This document shows, piece by piece, positions 53,919 to 63,605 of a stretch of 64,000 nt of DNA. This DNA comes from Euborellia annulipes. Its lineage: Eukaryota > Arthropoda > Insecta > Dermaptera > Anisolabididae. Every line of letters starts with the position of its first letter. Within the stretch, counting starts at the first letter, position 1. The DNA lies in assembly GCA_023213315.1 (NCBI GenBank), contig JAKCPI010021848.1, forward strand, positions 38,074 through 102,073, read 5' to 3'. Made by a program: the position numbers and the translations under genes. The notes under the pieces are model-generated. The model was not told the origin of the DNA. It saw only the letters and a program-made list of their open reading frames with translations, and searched no databases.

Positions 53919-54399
53919 TTCTAGTGGGAGAGAGTTAAGTCTCCTTTGGTTGTTGTTAGGTCCTACTACGTATTCTATTTAATGTAACAATATGATGATA
54001 AATGAGTTTTTTGTTATTAAAACTTTTTGCTATTTTCATAGTCAAGATACAATCAAGTAATGTGTTTCCTTCCCAGTGACGGCGCTACGGGGGGGCTAGG
54101 GGGGGCATGCGCCCCCCCGGCAAGGATCTCTGCCCCCCTGGATGCCCCCCCAATCAGCTCGAAAACAAAATAAAAAAATTTCTAAAATTATTCACTTTTC
54201 CTTAAAAAAATGTAATTTAAGTTTTAAGCTTTTTATTTCAATGTAAAAAAGAAAGATTATTTTTTTAAATTCTTTATTTTAATAAATAAATTTAGTTACT
54301 CTCTGGTTAGTCTCAAGTTTTTGTCAAGTAAATATCTTTCTTTTGTGCCAGTAAAATGTCATCGAAAAGAAAAAAAATATCCGATAACTTTACCAATCG

Positions 54400-54478
54400 A
54401 ATTGAAATAAATAGAGACGGGGTCTAAATGGCCTTCGATGCCGAAAAAGACCTAAATTAAAAAAAAAAAAAACTTTAT
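54400..54478 (+). repeat. SINE 3' tail with poly(A)
   Basis: GGGTCTAAATGGCCTTCGAT then GCCGAAAAAGACC and a 13-base A run match SINE tails at 6938-6960 and 43505-43535. Confidence 0.45.
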
Positions 54479-54644
54479 TAAGCCCCAATCTAAAAAAAAA
54501 TTTTCTACTTCGAGTACAAATGTAAATCCACCAGCTATGAATCAAGCTCAAGTGATTCAGAAGAAATTGATACTGATTTTGAGAAATTCTGCGCATAGCC
54601 AATATCTTTCAGAAAAATTTCTGGGCTTTCATATTTCTCAGGAG

Positions 54645-56190
54645 CAGGGCCGCAGACAGGGGGGGGCAGGGGGGCTATATCCCCGGGGCCCGGGTCCTCC
54701 GAGGGGGCCCGGGCCCATTGCGCTCCAACCTAAAAATTCTAATAAAAATTAATTTTCATGATTAAACATTCAATTAAAAAAAATCATTTCTTGAAATTTT
54801 TTCCCTCAGAGGGCCCGGGCCCTTAAAGCTCAATATTTATCTTAAAATTTCAATTAGAAAAAAACATTTTCTTGAAATTTTTTCCCTCAGAGGGCCCGGG
54901 CCCTTTAAGCTCAAATCTTAAAATTTAAATTAGAAAAAAACATTTTCTTGAAATTTTTTCCCTCAGAGGGCCCGGGCCCTTTAAGCTCAAATCTTAAAAT
55001 TTAAATTAGAAAAAAACATTTTCTTGAAATTTTTTCCCTCAGAGGGCCCGGGCCCTTTAAGCTCAAATCTTAAAATTTAAATTAGAAAAAAACATTTTCT
55101 TGAAATTTTTTCCCTCAGAGGGCCCGGGCCCTTTAAGCTCAAATCTTAAAATTTAAATTAGAAAAAAACATTTTCTTGAAATTTTTTCCCTCAGAGGGCC
55201 CGGGCCCTTTAAGCTCAAATCTTAAAATTTAAATTAGAAAAAAACATTTTCTTGAAATTTTTCCCTCAGAGGGCCCGGGCCCTTTAAGCTCAAATCTTAA
55301 AATTTAAATTAGAAAAAAACATTTTCTTGAAATTTTTTCCCTCAGAGGGCCCGGGCCCTTTAAGCTCAAATCTTAAAATTTAAATTAGAAAAAAACATTT
55401 TCTTGAAATTTTTTCCCTCAGAGGGCCCGGGCCCTTTAAGCTCAAATCTTAAAATTTAAATTAGAAAAAAACATTTTCTTGAAATTTTTTCCCTCAGAGG
55501 GCCCGGGCCCTTTAAGCTCAAATCTTAAAATTTAAATTAGAAAAAAACATTTTCTTGAAATTTTTTTCCCTCAGAGGGCCCGGGCCCTTTAAGCTCAAAT
55601 CTTAAAATTTAAATTAGAAAAAAACATTTTCTTGAAATTTTTTTCCCTCAGAGGGCCCGGGCCCTTTAAGCTCAAATCTTAAAATTTAAATTAGAAAAAA
55701 ACATTTTCTTGAAATTTTTTCCCTCAGAGGGCCCGGGCCCTTTAAGCTCAAATCTTAAAATTTAAATTAGAAAAAATAATTTTCTTGAAATTTTTTTTCT
55801 CAGGGGCCCCGGGCCCTTTAAATCAAATTTCAATCATCTTTTCACGACTCAGGATAGCTAAAAACGCAGATTTCAGTGGCTAATTTTCAAAAATTTTCCA
55901 TACCCCCAGATTCCCCCGGAAAACCTCTGTCCTGGTCGGACCTCGATAAATTATTGTAACTCTTTTTTTTTTAGGAAAAATTTGTAAGTAACTTTATTTA
56001 AATAAATATTGTAAGCTATGTATGTATAACTATTTCAAAGGTTGTGTCAAAAACTGTGTAAAAAATTGTTGGCATGAAGGCCACAATAGCCTTTTACCTA
56101 AGTTCTAAATTTTTTTTTTAAATTTTTGTGGGGGAGGGGGGCCGTATTAGTAAGTGGCCCCGGGGCCCGTCAAGTCTGTCTGCGGCCCTG
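54645..56190. mobile_element. Nested hAT-like element, 1546 bp, with 76-bp minisatellite
   Basis: It begins CAGGGCCGCAGACAGG and ends CTGTCTGCGGCCCTG. The flanks CTCAGGAG (54637-54644) and CTTAGGAG (56191-56198) differ at one base. Most of the interior is the tandem array at 54805-55835. Non-coding. Confidence 0.75.
54805..55835 (+). repeat. 76-bp minisatellite, about 14 units
   Basis: The unit is AGGGCCCGGGCCCTTTAAGC, TCAAATCTTAAAATTTAAAT, TAGAAAAAAACATTTTCTTG, AAATTTTTTCCCTCAG. Inner units are nearly identical and vary mainly in T-run length (75-77 bp); the outer units (54811, 55808) are more diverged. Each unit holds the perfect 12-bp palindrome GGGCCCGGGCCC. Confidence 0.95.
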
Positions 56191-56229
56191 CTTAGGAGAT
56201 AGGAAGCCTGCCAACCAAAAGTGAAAATA

Positions 56230-56808
56230 TTTCCCTGTACGGCTGGTGGTGTGACATTTTTTAGATCCTCATTAAAATGTATATTGCCCTTGGAATCTTT
56301 TGAAGCACACTTTACTCTTGTACTTTATAGGAAAGATAGGAGCAATGGTTGCCAGAGTAACATTTTATCATATTTATTAAATTTACATCTTGAATTCTAA
56401 TGTTCCATACTGTTGGAAACTAAATATACGCCATTGTCCACTAGAGTCCAACCGAAACAAGATTTTCAGCCGAATCCGAATTTTGGCTTCAATTTTAGTT
56501 TCGACCGAAATCGAAACTTGTTTTAAACTTTTTCTTAAAATTTCCTATACAAAATTCATCTTTTATTTTTAGTAAAATTTCCATTTTTCCCTCTTGCGGA
56601 AATCATTTGACCTTTTTTTTCAAGTGCGAATTTCACTCGACGTTTTTTTTTTTAGTATACGAGCATAATCCCATCTTTTCAAACTCAGGTTTCGGGGAGG
56701 ACGAAGTTTCGGCTGAAATTTGGTCGAAACTGGCCGAATCCGAAACTTCTGTCGGTTCCTAAGGTCACACAAAAAATCTGGTGCCACGAGTCACACCAGA
56801 TTTTTTGT
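56230..56808 (-). mobile_element. HP-family element, inverted and interrupted
   Basis: On the minus strand the hairpin AAAAAATCTGGTGTGACTCG, shortened to a small stem-loop (56772-56808), is followed by GTGTGACC, the insertion 56442-56761, then TTTAGTTTCCAACAG, GTTACTCTGGCAACCATTGC and ACAAGAGTAAAGTGTGCTTC. Confidence 0.55.
56442..56761. mobile_element. 320-bp element (TAGAGTCCAACCGAAAC...CGGTTCCTA)
   Basis: It starts TAGAGTCCAACCGAAACAAG and ends GAAACTTCTGTCGGTTCCTA, with repeated CGAAAC / GTTTCG subterminal motifs. It interrupts the HP copy. A related fragment lies at 61575-61690. No clear target duplication is seen. Confidence 0.5.
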
Positions 56809-57170
56809 TTCTCTGTTGATGTAGCCTATATATTTATTGACTGCCCCCCCTGTTGATAAGTTTGCCCCACTCCTGCCCCCCCACTGAGAATAAGCTAGCG
56901 CCGTCACTGTTCCTTCCTCAATATATTTCCAGCCATTAAACATTATTATTATTTATCAATATAGTCAGTATTTAGGAGTGTATTTTTTTTGTATTATATT
57001 TTGAATGAATAAATAAATAATCCGAAAAAAAATTTCAATTAATGAGACCTAACATATTATATTGTATAAATACCAGAAGACTTCGCTCCTCTTAACCCAC
57101 CACATTATTCTCTAATATTCTCAAAGTGCGTTATTTTTTGGGTTTCTCTATTAAATCAATTAAATTATAA

Positions 57171-57815
57171 AAAATCTGGTGAGACTGTCGCACAGGACAC
57201 AACTTTCTTTTTACCTTGAGTAATCGAAAGTTGTGTTCTGTGCTTGTTACACCAGATTTTTTGTGTCGAATTATATTTAGTTTCCGCCGATATATTAAAA
57301 TTTAAAATGTAAAATTCATAAACATGGAAAAATATTTATATTTTGTTACCATGGCAACCATTTAACCTATCTCTCCTATGAAGTACAAGAGTAAAGTGGT
57401 CTTCAGAAGATTTCAATGGCAAAATGAGAATATACATTTTAAAGAGCATCTAAAAAATAATTGATTTTTGAATTTTAATCAAAATCGTTAGAGCGAATAT
57501 TGAGAAAAAAAAAAAAAAAAAAAAACTGAAAAAGTACATCAGTAAAGTACTAGTACTTTTTGGCCGATTTTGTTTAAAAGCTTATTTTCTCACTCCAAGG
57601 AGTTGCCTAACTTAAACATAAAATTTCAGCCTCATAGCTCAATTCCTTCATGCTTAAAATTGAACACAACTTTGAAATTGAAAACCACTTTTTTGGATTC
57701 CGGGGACCTTAAAACGTGTATATCCATCAAAATCTCGACATCGAATTTTTGACATGAATCCAATACTTTCTCTCTATATATATATTAACATATATATAGA
57801 GGTAAGAGAAAGTAA
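57171..57815 (+). mobile_element. HP-family element, copy C (short)
   Basis: The hairpin AAAATCTGGTGAGACTGTCG...TTACCTTGAGTAATC...GTTACACCAGATTTTTTGTG has a worn loop. The body follows copy B, but the AC tract is reduced to a few bases (57662-57669). It ends TATATAGAGGTAAGAGAAAGTA. Confidence 0.65.
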
Positions 57816-57935
57816 AAAAAAAACCATGAAAATCCGACAAGTAATTTCAGAGTTATTGAATTATAAAAGAAAAGATAAAATTAAATCTCACAAATATTAT
57901 TCTATAATTAATCATATTTATATTAAATTTTAATT
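57815..57935 (+). repeat. Rep-A 3' part
   Basis: ACCATGAAAATCCGACAAGT, AATTTCAGAGTTATTGAATT and TAAATCTCACAAATATTATT follow directly after the HP right end. Confidence 0.6.
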
Positions 57936-58242
57936 TTAAATTCATAATTAGATAAGATGAAAATTTTTTACATCTAGTTGAAATGTATTTTGAATAACGC
58001 CCAAAAAAATAATTACACGAGCCCAGTGGCGGATTAATGCAATTTTGTCGGGGGGGGGGCGGTTTTTTTTTTTTTTATTTTTTTTTATTTAAGGACTTTG
58101 TGGGTATCTATGGCCATTTATGCCCAATCGCACCGCACAATTTAAGTATAACTTAAAATAAAGTATCAGCAACATGGCAACGTTGTAAATTTTAGTGATA
58201 TTCTGCTGATTTATTTGTGATTTAATATTATAAGACTTAAAC

Positions 58243-59855
58243 CAGGGGTGCCCAACCTTTTTTGTCCGTGGGCCGGATTCATCATGACATACGATTTCGC
58301 GGGCCGGATTCTTTATAATTGCATATCTTAGTAACACCTTTGAAAAAAATTCAACATTTTCAATGAATTCACGAATATGTTTGTGCTGATTCATTTTTTT
58401 TAAATATTTATAAATTTTATGAAAATGTTGCGTTTTTTAATTTATGGTTTTACCGAATTAAATGAAATCATAAAAGGTTAAAATTTCAAAAGAACAAAAT
58501 CTGTACTCACGATTTATTAATGTGAAGTCTGATGTTGTTTTTCAGAAACTAATTTTTTAATATTTGGTTCAAGTTGAGTGACGTTCATCCTTAATATGGA
58601 ATGAAGGTGATCATCTGAAAGTCGAGCGCGAGACGCTGGTTTGGCTCTTTTAAAGTTGAAAATGTTTGTTCACAAATGTACGTGCTTGCAAACGCCGTTG
58701 TCATTTTCATTCCAAGGTTTCTCAAATTCGGATAAGAATCTAACGCTGCATAAAAATCTGGTAAGGACTTCTCGCGAAAAAGATCCTGTAATGGTGTTTG
58801 GCATTGCAATTCAATTAATTCTAATTGTAAATCATCTGGCGCCGTAGAAACATCCACTGTAAAAGGATTTTCAAACAAGCGTATTTCATTTTTAATCCGG
58901 TGAAAATCTGCAAATCTATCTTCGAAACTTTTGCTGAGTAATTGCAGCATCTTGGTAATTTTTTTCACTTGGAAAATGATCATTTTTCCTTTCTTTACGT
59001 AAAGCAGTGCAAGTCGGAAAGTGCGTCAACTGTCCTTTTTCCGTTTGCTGTATGAAAAGCTTTAATTTTGTTTGAAACGCACATAAATCAGCATATACAT
59101 GGGAAATAAGTTTGTCTTTGCATTGCAATTTGAGATTAAGTTCATTTACATACGCAGTTAAATCACAGAGTATAGCTAAATCCCACAGCCACACAGGGTT
59201 ACTTAGTTCGTGGAGCTGAGTTGATTTTTCAATAAAGAATATATCAATTTCATGTCTCAAATCAAAAAATCGCTGTAGTACCCTACCGCGGCTCAGCCAG
59301 CGGATTTCGCTATGATAAACCACATCACCATATTCGGCTTCAATTTGTAAAAGAAATTCTTTGAATATTCTGTGATTCGTAGAATATGATCTTATTAAAT
59401 TTACGGATTTAGTAACTACCTTCATAACATGATCTAAATTTAAAATTTTTTGGGGTAAAAATATTCAATATTATAAAACTTTCACAAAATTAAATTTATA
59501 TTTTTTAATAACTTATTTGTCAAAAATTAACTAGTAACTCCATGATTATAACTAACTTCACTCTGTAGTCACCTCGACTATCGGCCACTCGCGGCAGCAC
59601 TAGTCGACATCGGCATGACACACACACACCGTGTCATGCCGATGTCATGTACAAATACAAATTATTCAATCAAAATACATATAACAATATCAGAAATATT
59701 GTAGTTAATAAAATTCACAGAAAATACTTTAATAAATTTAAAAATACGCGGTATTTGGTCAATAATTTACGAATATCCGACTAGGAGCCCGCGGGCCGGA
59801 TTGAGCTTCTTCGCGGGCCGGATCCGGCCCGCGGGCCGTAGGTTGGGCACCGCTG
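58243..59855 (-). mobile_element. Charlie-like hAT transposon, 1613 bp, perfect 8-bp target duplication
   Basis: It starts CAGGGGTGCCCAACCTTTTT and ends CGTAGGTTGGGCACCGCTG; ACTTAAAC flanks both ends (58235-58242, 59856-59863). Subterminal GGGCCGGATTC / GATCCGGCCCGCGGGCC blocks pair as well. It carries the C-terminal part of a transposase on the minus strand. It is nested in 58024-61009, next to that element's left subterminal repeat. Confidence 0.85.
58517..59425 (-). pseudogene. hAT (GTF2IRD2/Charlie-like) transposase C-terminal region, broken
   Basis: Read from 59425 down, three frames give one hAT transposase C-terminal region of about 300 residues. The first part contains EIRWLSRGRVLQRFFDLR, NPVWLWDLAILCDLTAYVNE and LNLKLQCKDKLIS. 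After a frame shift near 58985 comes FEDRFADFHRIKNEIRLFEN, then the dimerisation motif ICEQTFSTLK. After a second shift near 58630 comes RLSDDHLHSILRMNV to a stop at 58517-58519. This order matches the domesticated hAT region of vertebrate GTF2IRD2 and related Charlie-type transposases. The N-terminal zinc finger and first catalytic region are missing. It is a dead copy and cannot mobilise itself. Confidence 0.85.
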
Positions 59856-59877
59856 ACTTAAACGATACTGTTATTTA

Positions 59878-59955
59878 TTAATAAATATATATTGGGGGTC
59901 CTGGCATCTTTATTCACGCCATTTGGGTCTTGAAACATGATTTTATTTTCAATCA
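59878..59955 (-). repeat. tRNA-SINE tail fragment
   Basis: Plus-strand ATATATTGGGGGTCCTGGCA then TTCACGCCATTTGGGTCTTG matches the complement of the SINE 3' region at 46290-46365. Confidence 0.5.
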
Positions 59956-60302
59956 GAGAACGTGTTATCTTAGCAACGAGCGTGGTTAGCAACGGATGAC
60001 AATGAAAGTTTGTTAAATTTCATACTTAACCCCCAAATATTTAAGCCCTCGATTTCGGGGCTTAGCAATGACTTAAGTTAAAAAACAATATTGATAATAT
60101 AATATTAATTAACTAATAATAATACATTTTTTGGATTCGATTTCGATTTTTCTTATAAAAAACATGAACAATATGAACTATATTTTCGAGGATGATCTAT
60201 ATTATATTAGAGGAGGGTCTGTCGGTCCATCCGTCTGTCACGCTCTGACCAACTTCCCGTTGGAATTTTGAAACGAAATTTTCCAGTCTTATATTAGTAG
60301 AG

Positions 60303-60559
60303 CTGTGTTTTTCAATCTTTTTGAATTTACAGGTTGAAAAATTCTGGCGATTCTCTTGGTTCATGACCGACAAAAAGATTGTAAATCAAAAGACTATGTA
60401 AGTTATATGATTTTCTCTATTTTGGTACCTATTTCCCTTCTCCATGAAATTATGTTTTTATTATCGTGTAGAACTTTGCCTTTTTCCTTTTGCCGCCTAC
60501 CCTCCGTGTAGGGCTTCGCCACCCCCTAGGGGTCCCGACCCACAGATTGAAAAAAACTG
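60303..60559. mobile_element. 257-bp hAT-like MITE (CTGTGTTTTTCAATC)
   Basis: It starts CTGTGTTTTTCAATCTTTTT and ends CCCACAGATTGAAAAAAACTG. The flanks TAGTAGAG and TTATAGAG match at 6 of 8. Inside is CTAGGGGTCCCGACCCACAG, a usual subterminal block of such elements. Confidence 0.5.
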
Positions 60560-61379
60560 TTATAGAGTGACAGATCGTTATTAATATTTATATATAGTAG
60601 CCTATATATAAAATTGCTATTAATTAATCAAAAATCATGAAAATTAATATTTTGTTTCTGATTTTCTCATTTTTCTGAAATTAATATTTATAAACAATAT
60701 GTATTTAATTTAGTTTATGATTATTAAAAAGAAAAAATTATTAAATTAAAAATAAATCACCAGAATATCACTAAAATTTACAACGTTGCCAGGTTGTTGA
60801 TACTTAATTTTAAGTCATACTTAAATTGTGCGGTGCGATTGGGCATTAGACCCTTTTCCTATTTATTTAAATTGATTGGTAACAAATTCAATTGAAATTA
60901 AAGCCCGGAAATCATAATTTCTTTAGATTACTAGTTTTTATAACATTGTGAATTTCTTCTCGGGGGGGGGCGATCGCCCCCCTTGCCCCCCCCCTTTAAT
61001 CCGCCCCTGCACGAGCCACCGGCTTGTTCCCTCATTATATATAAAACAAAAAAACAATAGATTTTTCGCTTTTCGAAGAATTAGAGTAGGGCTTAGAGGG
61101 AAATTATTTAAATTCCAATGATTCAGGGACTCTACTCACTGTTGAGTGCAACATGTGGTGGGTTCTTCCTTTTTGAAATTAGAAGGAAAGTGAAATTGAT
61201 TAGGCATTGACTATCAGCTGGCTCCATCTCTATTCGAAATGAACAACTCTTTCAATATACACTATACTAACTCACAATTTAAAACATGATTCGACTTTTC
61301 TTTTGTAAATTTAACTTTATTAAATTTAAAATATTTATAAAAATCAAAATTCAAGTTTATTGTTTGGAATGGATAACTA

Positions 61380-61895
61380 ACGACTCACTCGAAAATTTGG
61401 TGTGAGAGATTGCACACCACTTTTCGATTATCGTATTTGTGAGTTATATTTACAATTTGTCTATTTCAGCGTCCACCCCTTTTTGACGATATTCTTGTCC
61501 CCCGCCCCAGTCACAGTTATTGATATACAAGCAAATCCCCATATTATATCACAACATAAAATTACCCTCCCCCCCCCCCCGAAACCGAAATTTTTTCTTA
61601 AAATTTTCTATACAAAATTCATTTTATTTTACCTTTTTTTTTTAGATTAGGAGTCTCATCCCATCATTTCAATCTCGGGCGTGGGGGGGGGGGGCATTTG
61701 CCCCCTCTTTCCTCCCTAGGTATTATTCTACGTAAATAAAATATATCTACGAAAATGTACAAAATTAAAAAATTAATTTAATTAAATACTTTTTGGCCAA
61801 TTTTGAGATACATATTTGTAAGAAAATTGAAGTGAGAAATTGAAAAAAAAAAGTTTGCCCCCCCCTCCAAGAAAAAGTTGAAATGACGCCACTGG
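61380..61895. repeat. Mosaic of element fragments with C/G runs
   Basis: An HP-like hairpin remnant (TTTGGTGTGAGAGATTGCAC then CACCACTTTTCG at 61396-61430) is followed by a fragment of the 56442-56761 element (61575-61690) and a solo terminus ATGACGCCACTG at 61883-61894. No gene is seen. Confidence 0.4.
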
Positions 61896-62369
61896 TTGCG
61901 AGATTAGGTTACTTATTAATATAAAGATATCAAGCAGTTATTTCTTCCGGTACATCATAAATATTTCAACCCTCTGCCATCCATATACAGAGGATAAGTA
62001 AATACTACGAATATCTTCTAATTTTATCAATGTAATTAACGTCTAAAATTAAAAATACTACTCCTATTTTATATCGTGTCATTATTTGTAAACAAAATTG
62101 CATTAATATGAAGTATATTTTAAGTGATATTTGATTTTTCAAAATTGAAATTAAACGATCTTTACAATTGGCTAATTTTGAAAGTGGTCTAAGTACATTT
62201 GCAGCCCGTAAATATACTTTAGTTTAGTCAAATTCACCTAAAACAAATTTATATAACTAAATTAGATATTGATAAAGAAGTAGAAACATTCATCGATTTC
62301 ATATCATTTGCCTAGATTTTTTAATTAACAGATATGCTAACCTTTCATTTTCTCGAAACAATAGAAAAT

Positions 62370-62618
62370 GGACTTACACCACTTTCAAAATAAACGTTCC
62401 ATATATATCGCGTATGTGAGCCTCGGAAATTTAAGGGGCAACAGTCAATGCGGTTAAGCAATGTCAAGTGCAGCGAAATCTCGGGTGGGAGACCCTGAGG
62501 AAATAGCGTGTTGAACGTCCCCCCGGTAGACATCGGTACTTATATAACAATAAAAATATAATTATTCCAAATCCTAAATAGCCGAAAGGGCAAAAATTAA
62601 AAAAAAAAAAAAAAGAAA
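62370..62618 (+). repeat. 5S rRNA-derived SINE, best copy
   Basis: GCGGTTAAGCAATGTCAAGT, CTCGGGTGGGAGACCCTGAG and AATAGCGTGTTGAACGTCCC follow the 5S internal control region and 3' domain. The 3' body GGTAGACATCGGTACTTATA then AAATAGCCGAAAGGGCAAAA is followed by poly(A) at 62600-62614. The upstream CTTACACCACTTTCAAAATA block also occurs at 35942-35961. The poly(A) and dispersed copies mark a SINE. Confidence 0.6.
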
Positions 62619-62999
62619 CCTCAATCCGGTATAGGTGCCAACTTACTACCGAACCGATAAGAGTAAATACACCAATTTTTGAGGTAGATTTTCCGCCACT
62701 ACATCTCTTCAATGTAGCAAGCAGCATTGCTTCCCTTGATTTTGAGTTTGATATTAAAACCAAAATTGTTAAAAAAAAAAACTCCTTTAGGGAAAGCGCC
62801 TGGAAGCAAGGCAACCATTCGCGCTTAGCTGATTATTTGGTTGCCATTCATCAAGGGGAAATTTTATTCTCCTAAAATCAGAATCAAGCTTAATTAGACA
62901 TGTGTAATGTGCATAATTATGCTTAGAGAATAAAGAATAAATTCTTTGGAGGGGAGAGGAGAAGAAATTAACTCAATTATTATATTATTTGTTTGTATG

Positions 63000-63045
63000 T
63001 GCATAGATTCCGAGACTACTGGACGGAAAATGTTATTTTATTTTT
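63000..63045 (-). repeat. Rep-A core remnant
   Basis: GATTCCGAGACTACTGGACG then GAAAATG is the inverted Rep-A core without its flanks. Confidence 0.4.
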
Positions 63046-63175
63046 TTTTTTACTTCGAAACTCTCTGAGCTATTGCCCTCGAAATTGAATTTTAGTGGGA
63101 CTTGATTAAAGGGAATCCATTTAGGCGTTATTTGACATTTTGTGATAAACGAGTTGTTCATGCAAACCAATTAAA

Positions 63176-63605
63176 AAAATCTGGTGAACAGCACACAACT
63201 TTCCTTACCCTTCGGTAAGAGAAAGTTGTGCACCGTGCTGGTCACACCAGATTTTTTGTGTCGAGATATATTTAGTTTCCCATAGCACCTTAGTTTCAAA
63301 CTTGCATTTTAAATGTTGACTGCTTCAAATAAACTATGGTTATTTTTCAAAATTTTAATCTCATATTTGGACATTTTATACACAATATAGAATCCTAAAT
63401 AAATACAAAATTTCATAAGAATTGGAAAAAAAATTTTTAATTGTGTAAAAAGTTCCAAAGGGGTCCCCCTAGTGAATCGAAATTAACATACAAATCCCCA
63501 TATGGGGATTTTACATTGGCTCTATGGAACGAACCGGAAAATGAATTTGAAAAATCTGAAATATTACATCAGTAAAGTGTACTTCAAACAATTTTCACAA
63601 AATAT
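63176..63605 (+). mobile_element. HP-family element, copy D, near window edge
   Basis: The hairpin AAAATCTGGTGAACAGCACA, loop TTACCCTTCGGTAAG and return arm GTCACACCAGATTTTTTGTG are almost identical to copy A for about 340 bases (GACTGCTTCAAATAAACTAT, ACATTTTATACACAATATAG). After 63520 it departs from copy A, and the right end is not found before the window stops. Confidence 0.6.

Larger units (their letters stand above)
54074..56909. mobile_element. hAT-like composite element, perfect 8-bp target duplication
   Basis: It begins CAGTGACGGCGCTACGGGGG and ends AGCTAGCGCCGTCACTG, with TTCCTTCC directly outside both ends (54066-54073, 56910-56917). It has the same termini as the short element at 30827-31011. 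The interior is other repeats: a SINE tail (54400-54475), a nested hAT-like element with a minisatellite (54645-56190), an inverted HP copy (56230-56808) and a further insertion in that (56442-56761). No transposase is seen. Confidence 0.75.
58024..61009. mobile_element. hAT-like composite element, perfect 8-bp target duplication
   Basis: It begins CAGTGGCGGATTAATGC and ends TTTAATCCGCCCCTG, flanked by CACGAGCC on both sides (58016-58023, 61010-61017). Subterminal inverted segments also match: TATGCCCAATCGCACCGCAC, TTTAAGTATAACTTAAAATA and AACGTTGTAAATTTTAGTGA at 58117-58203 recur inverted at 60765-60850. The interior holds the Charlie-like element 58243-59855, a SINE tail (59878-59950) and a small hAT-like element (60303-60559). 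Confidence 0.75.
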
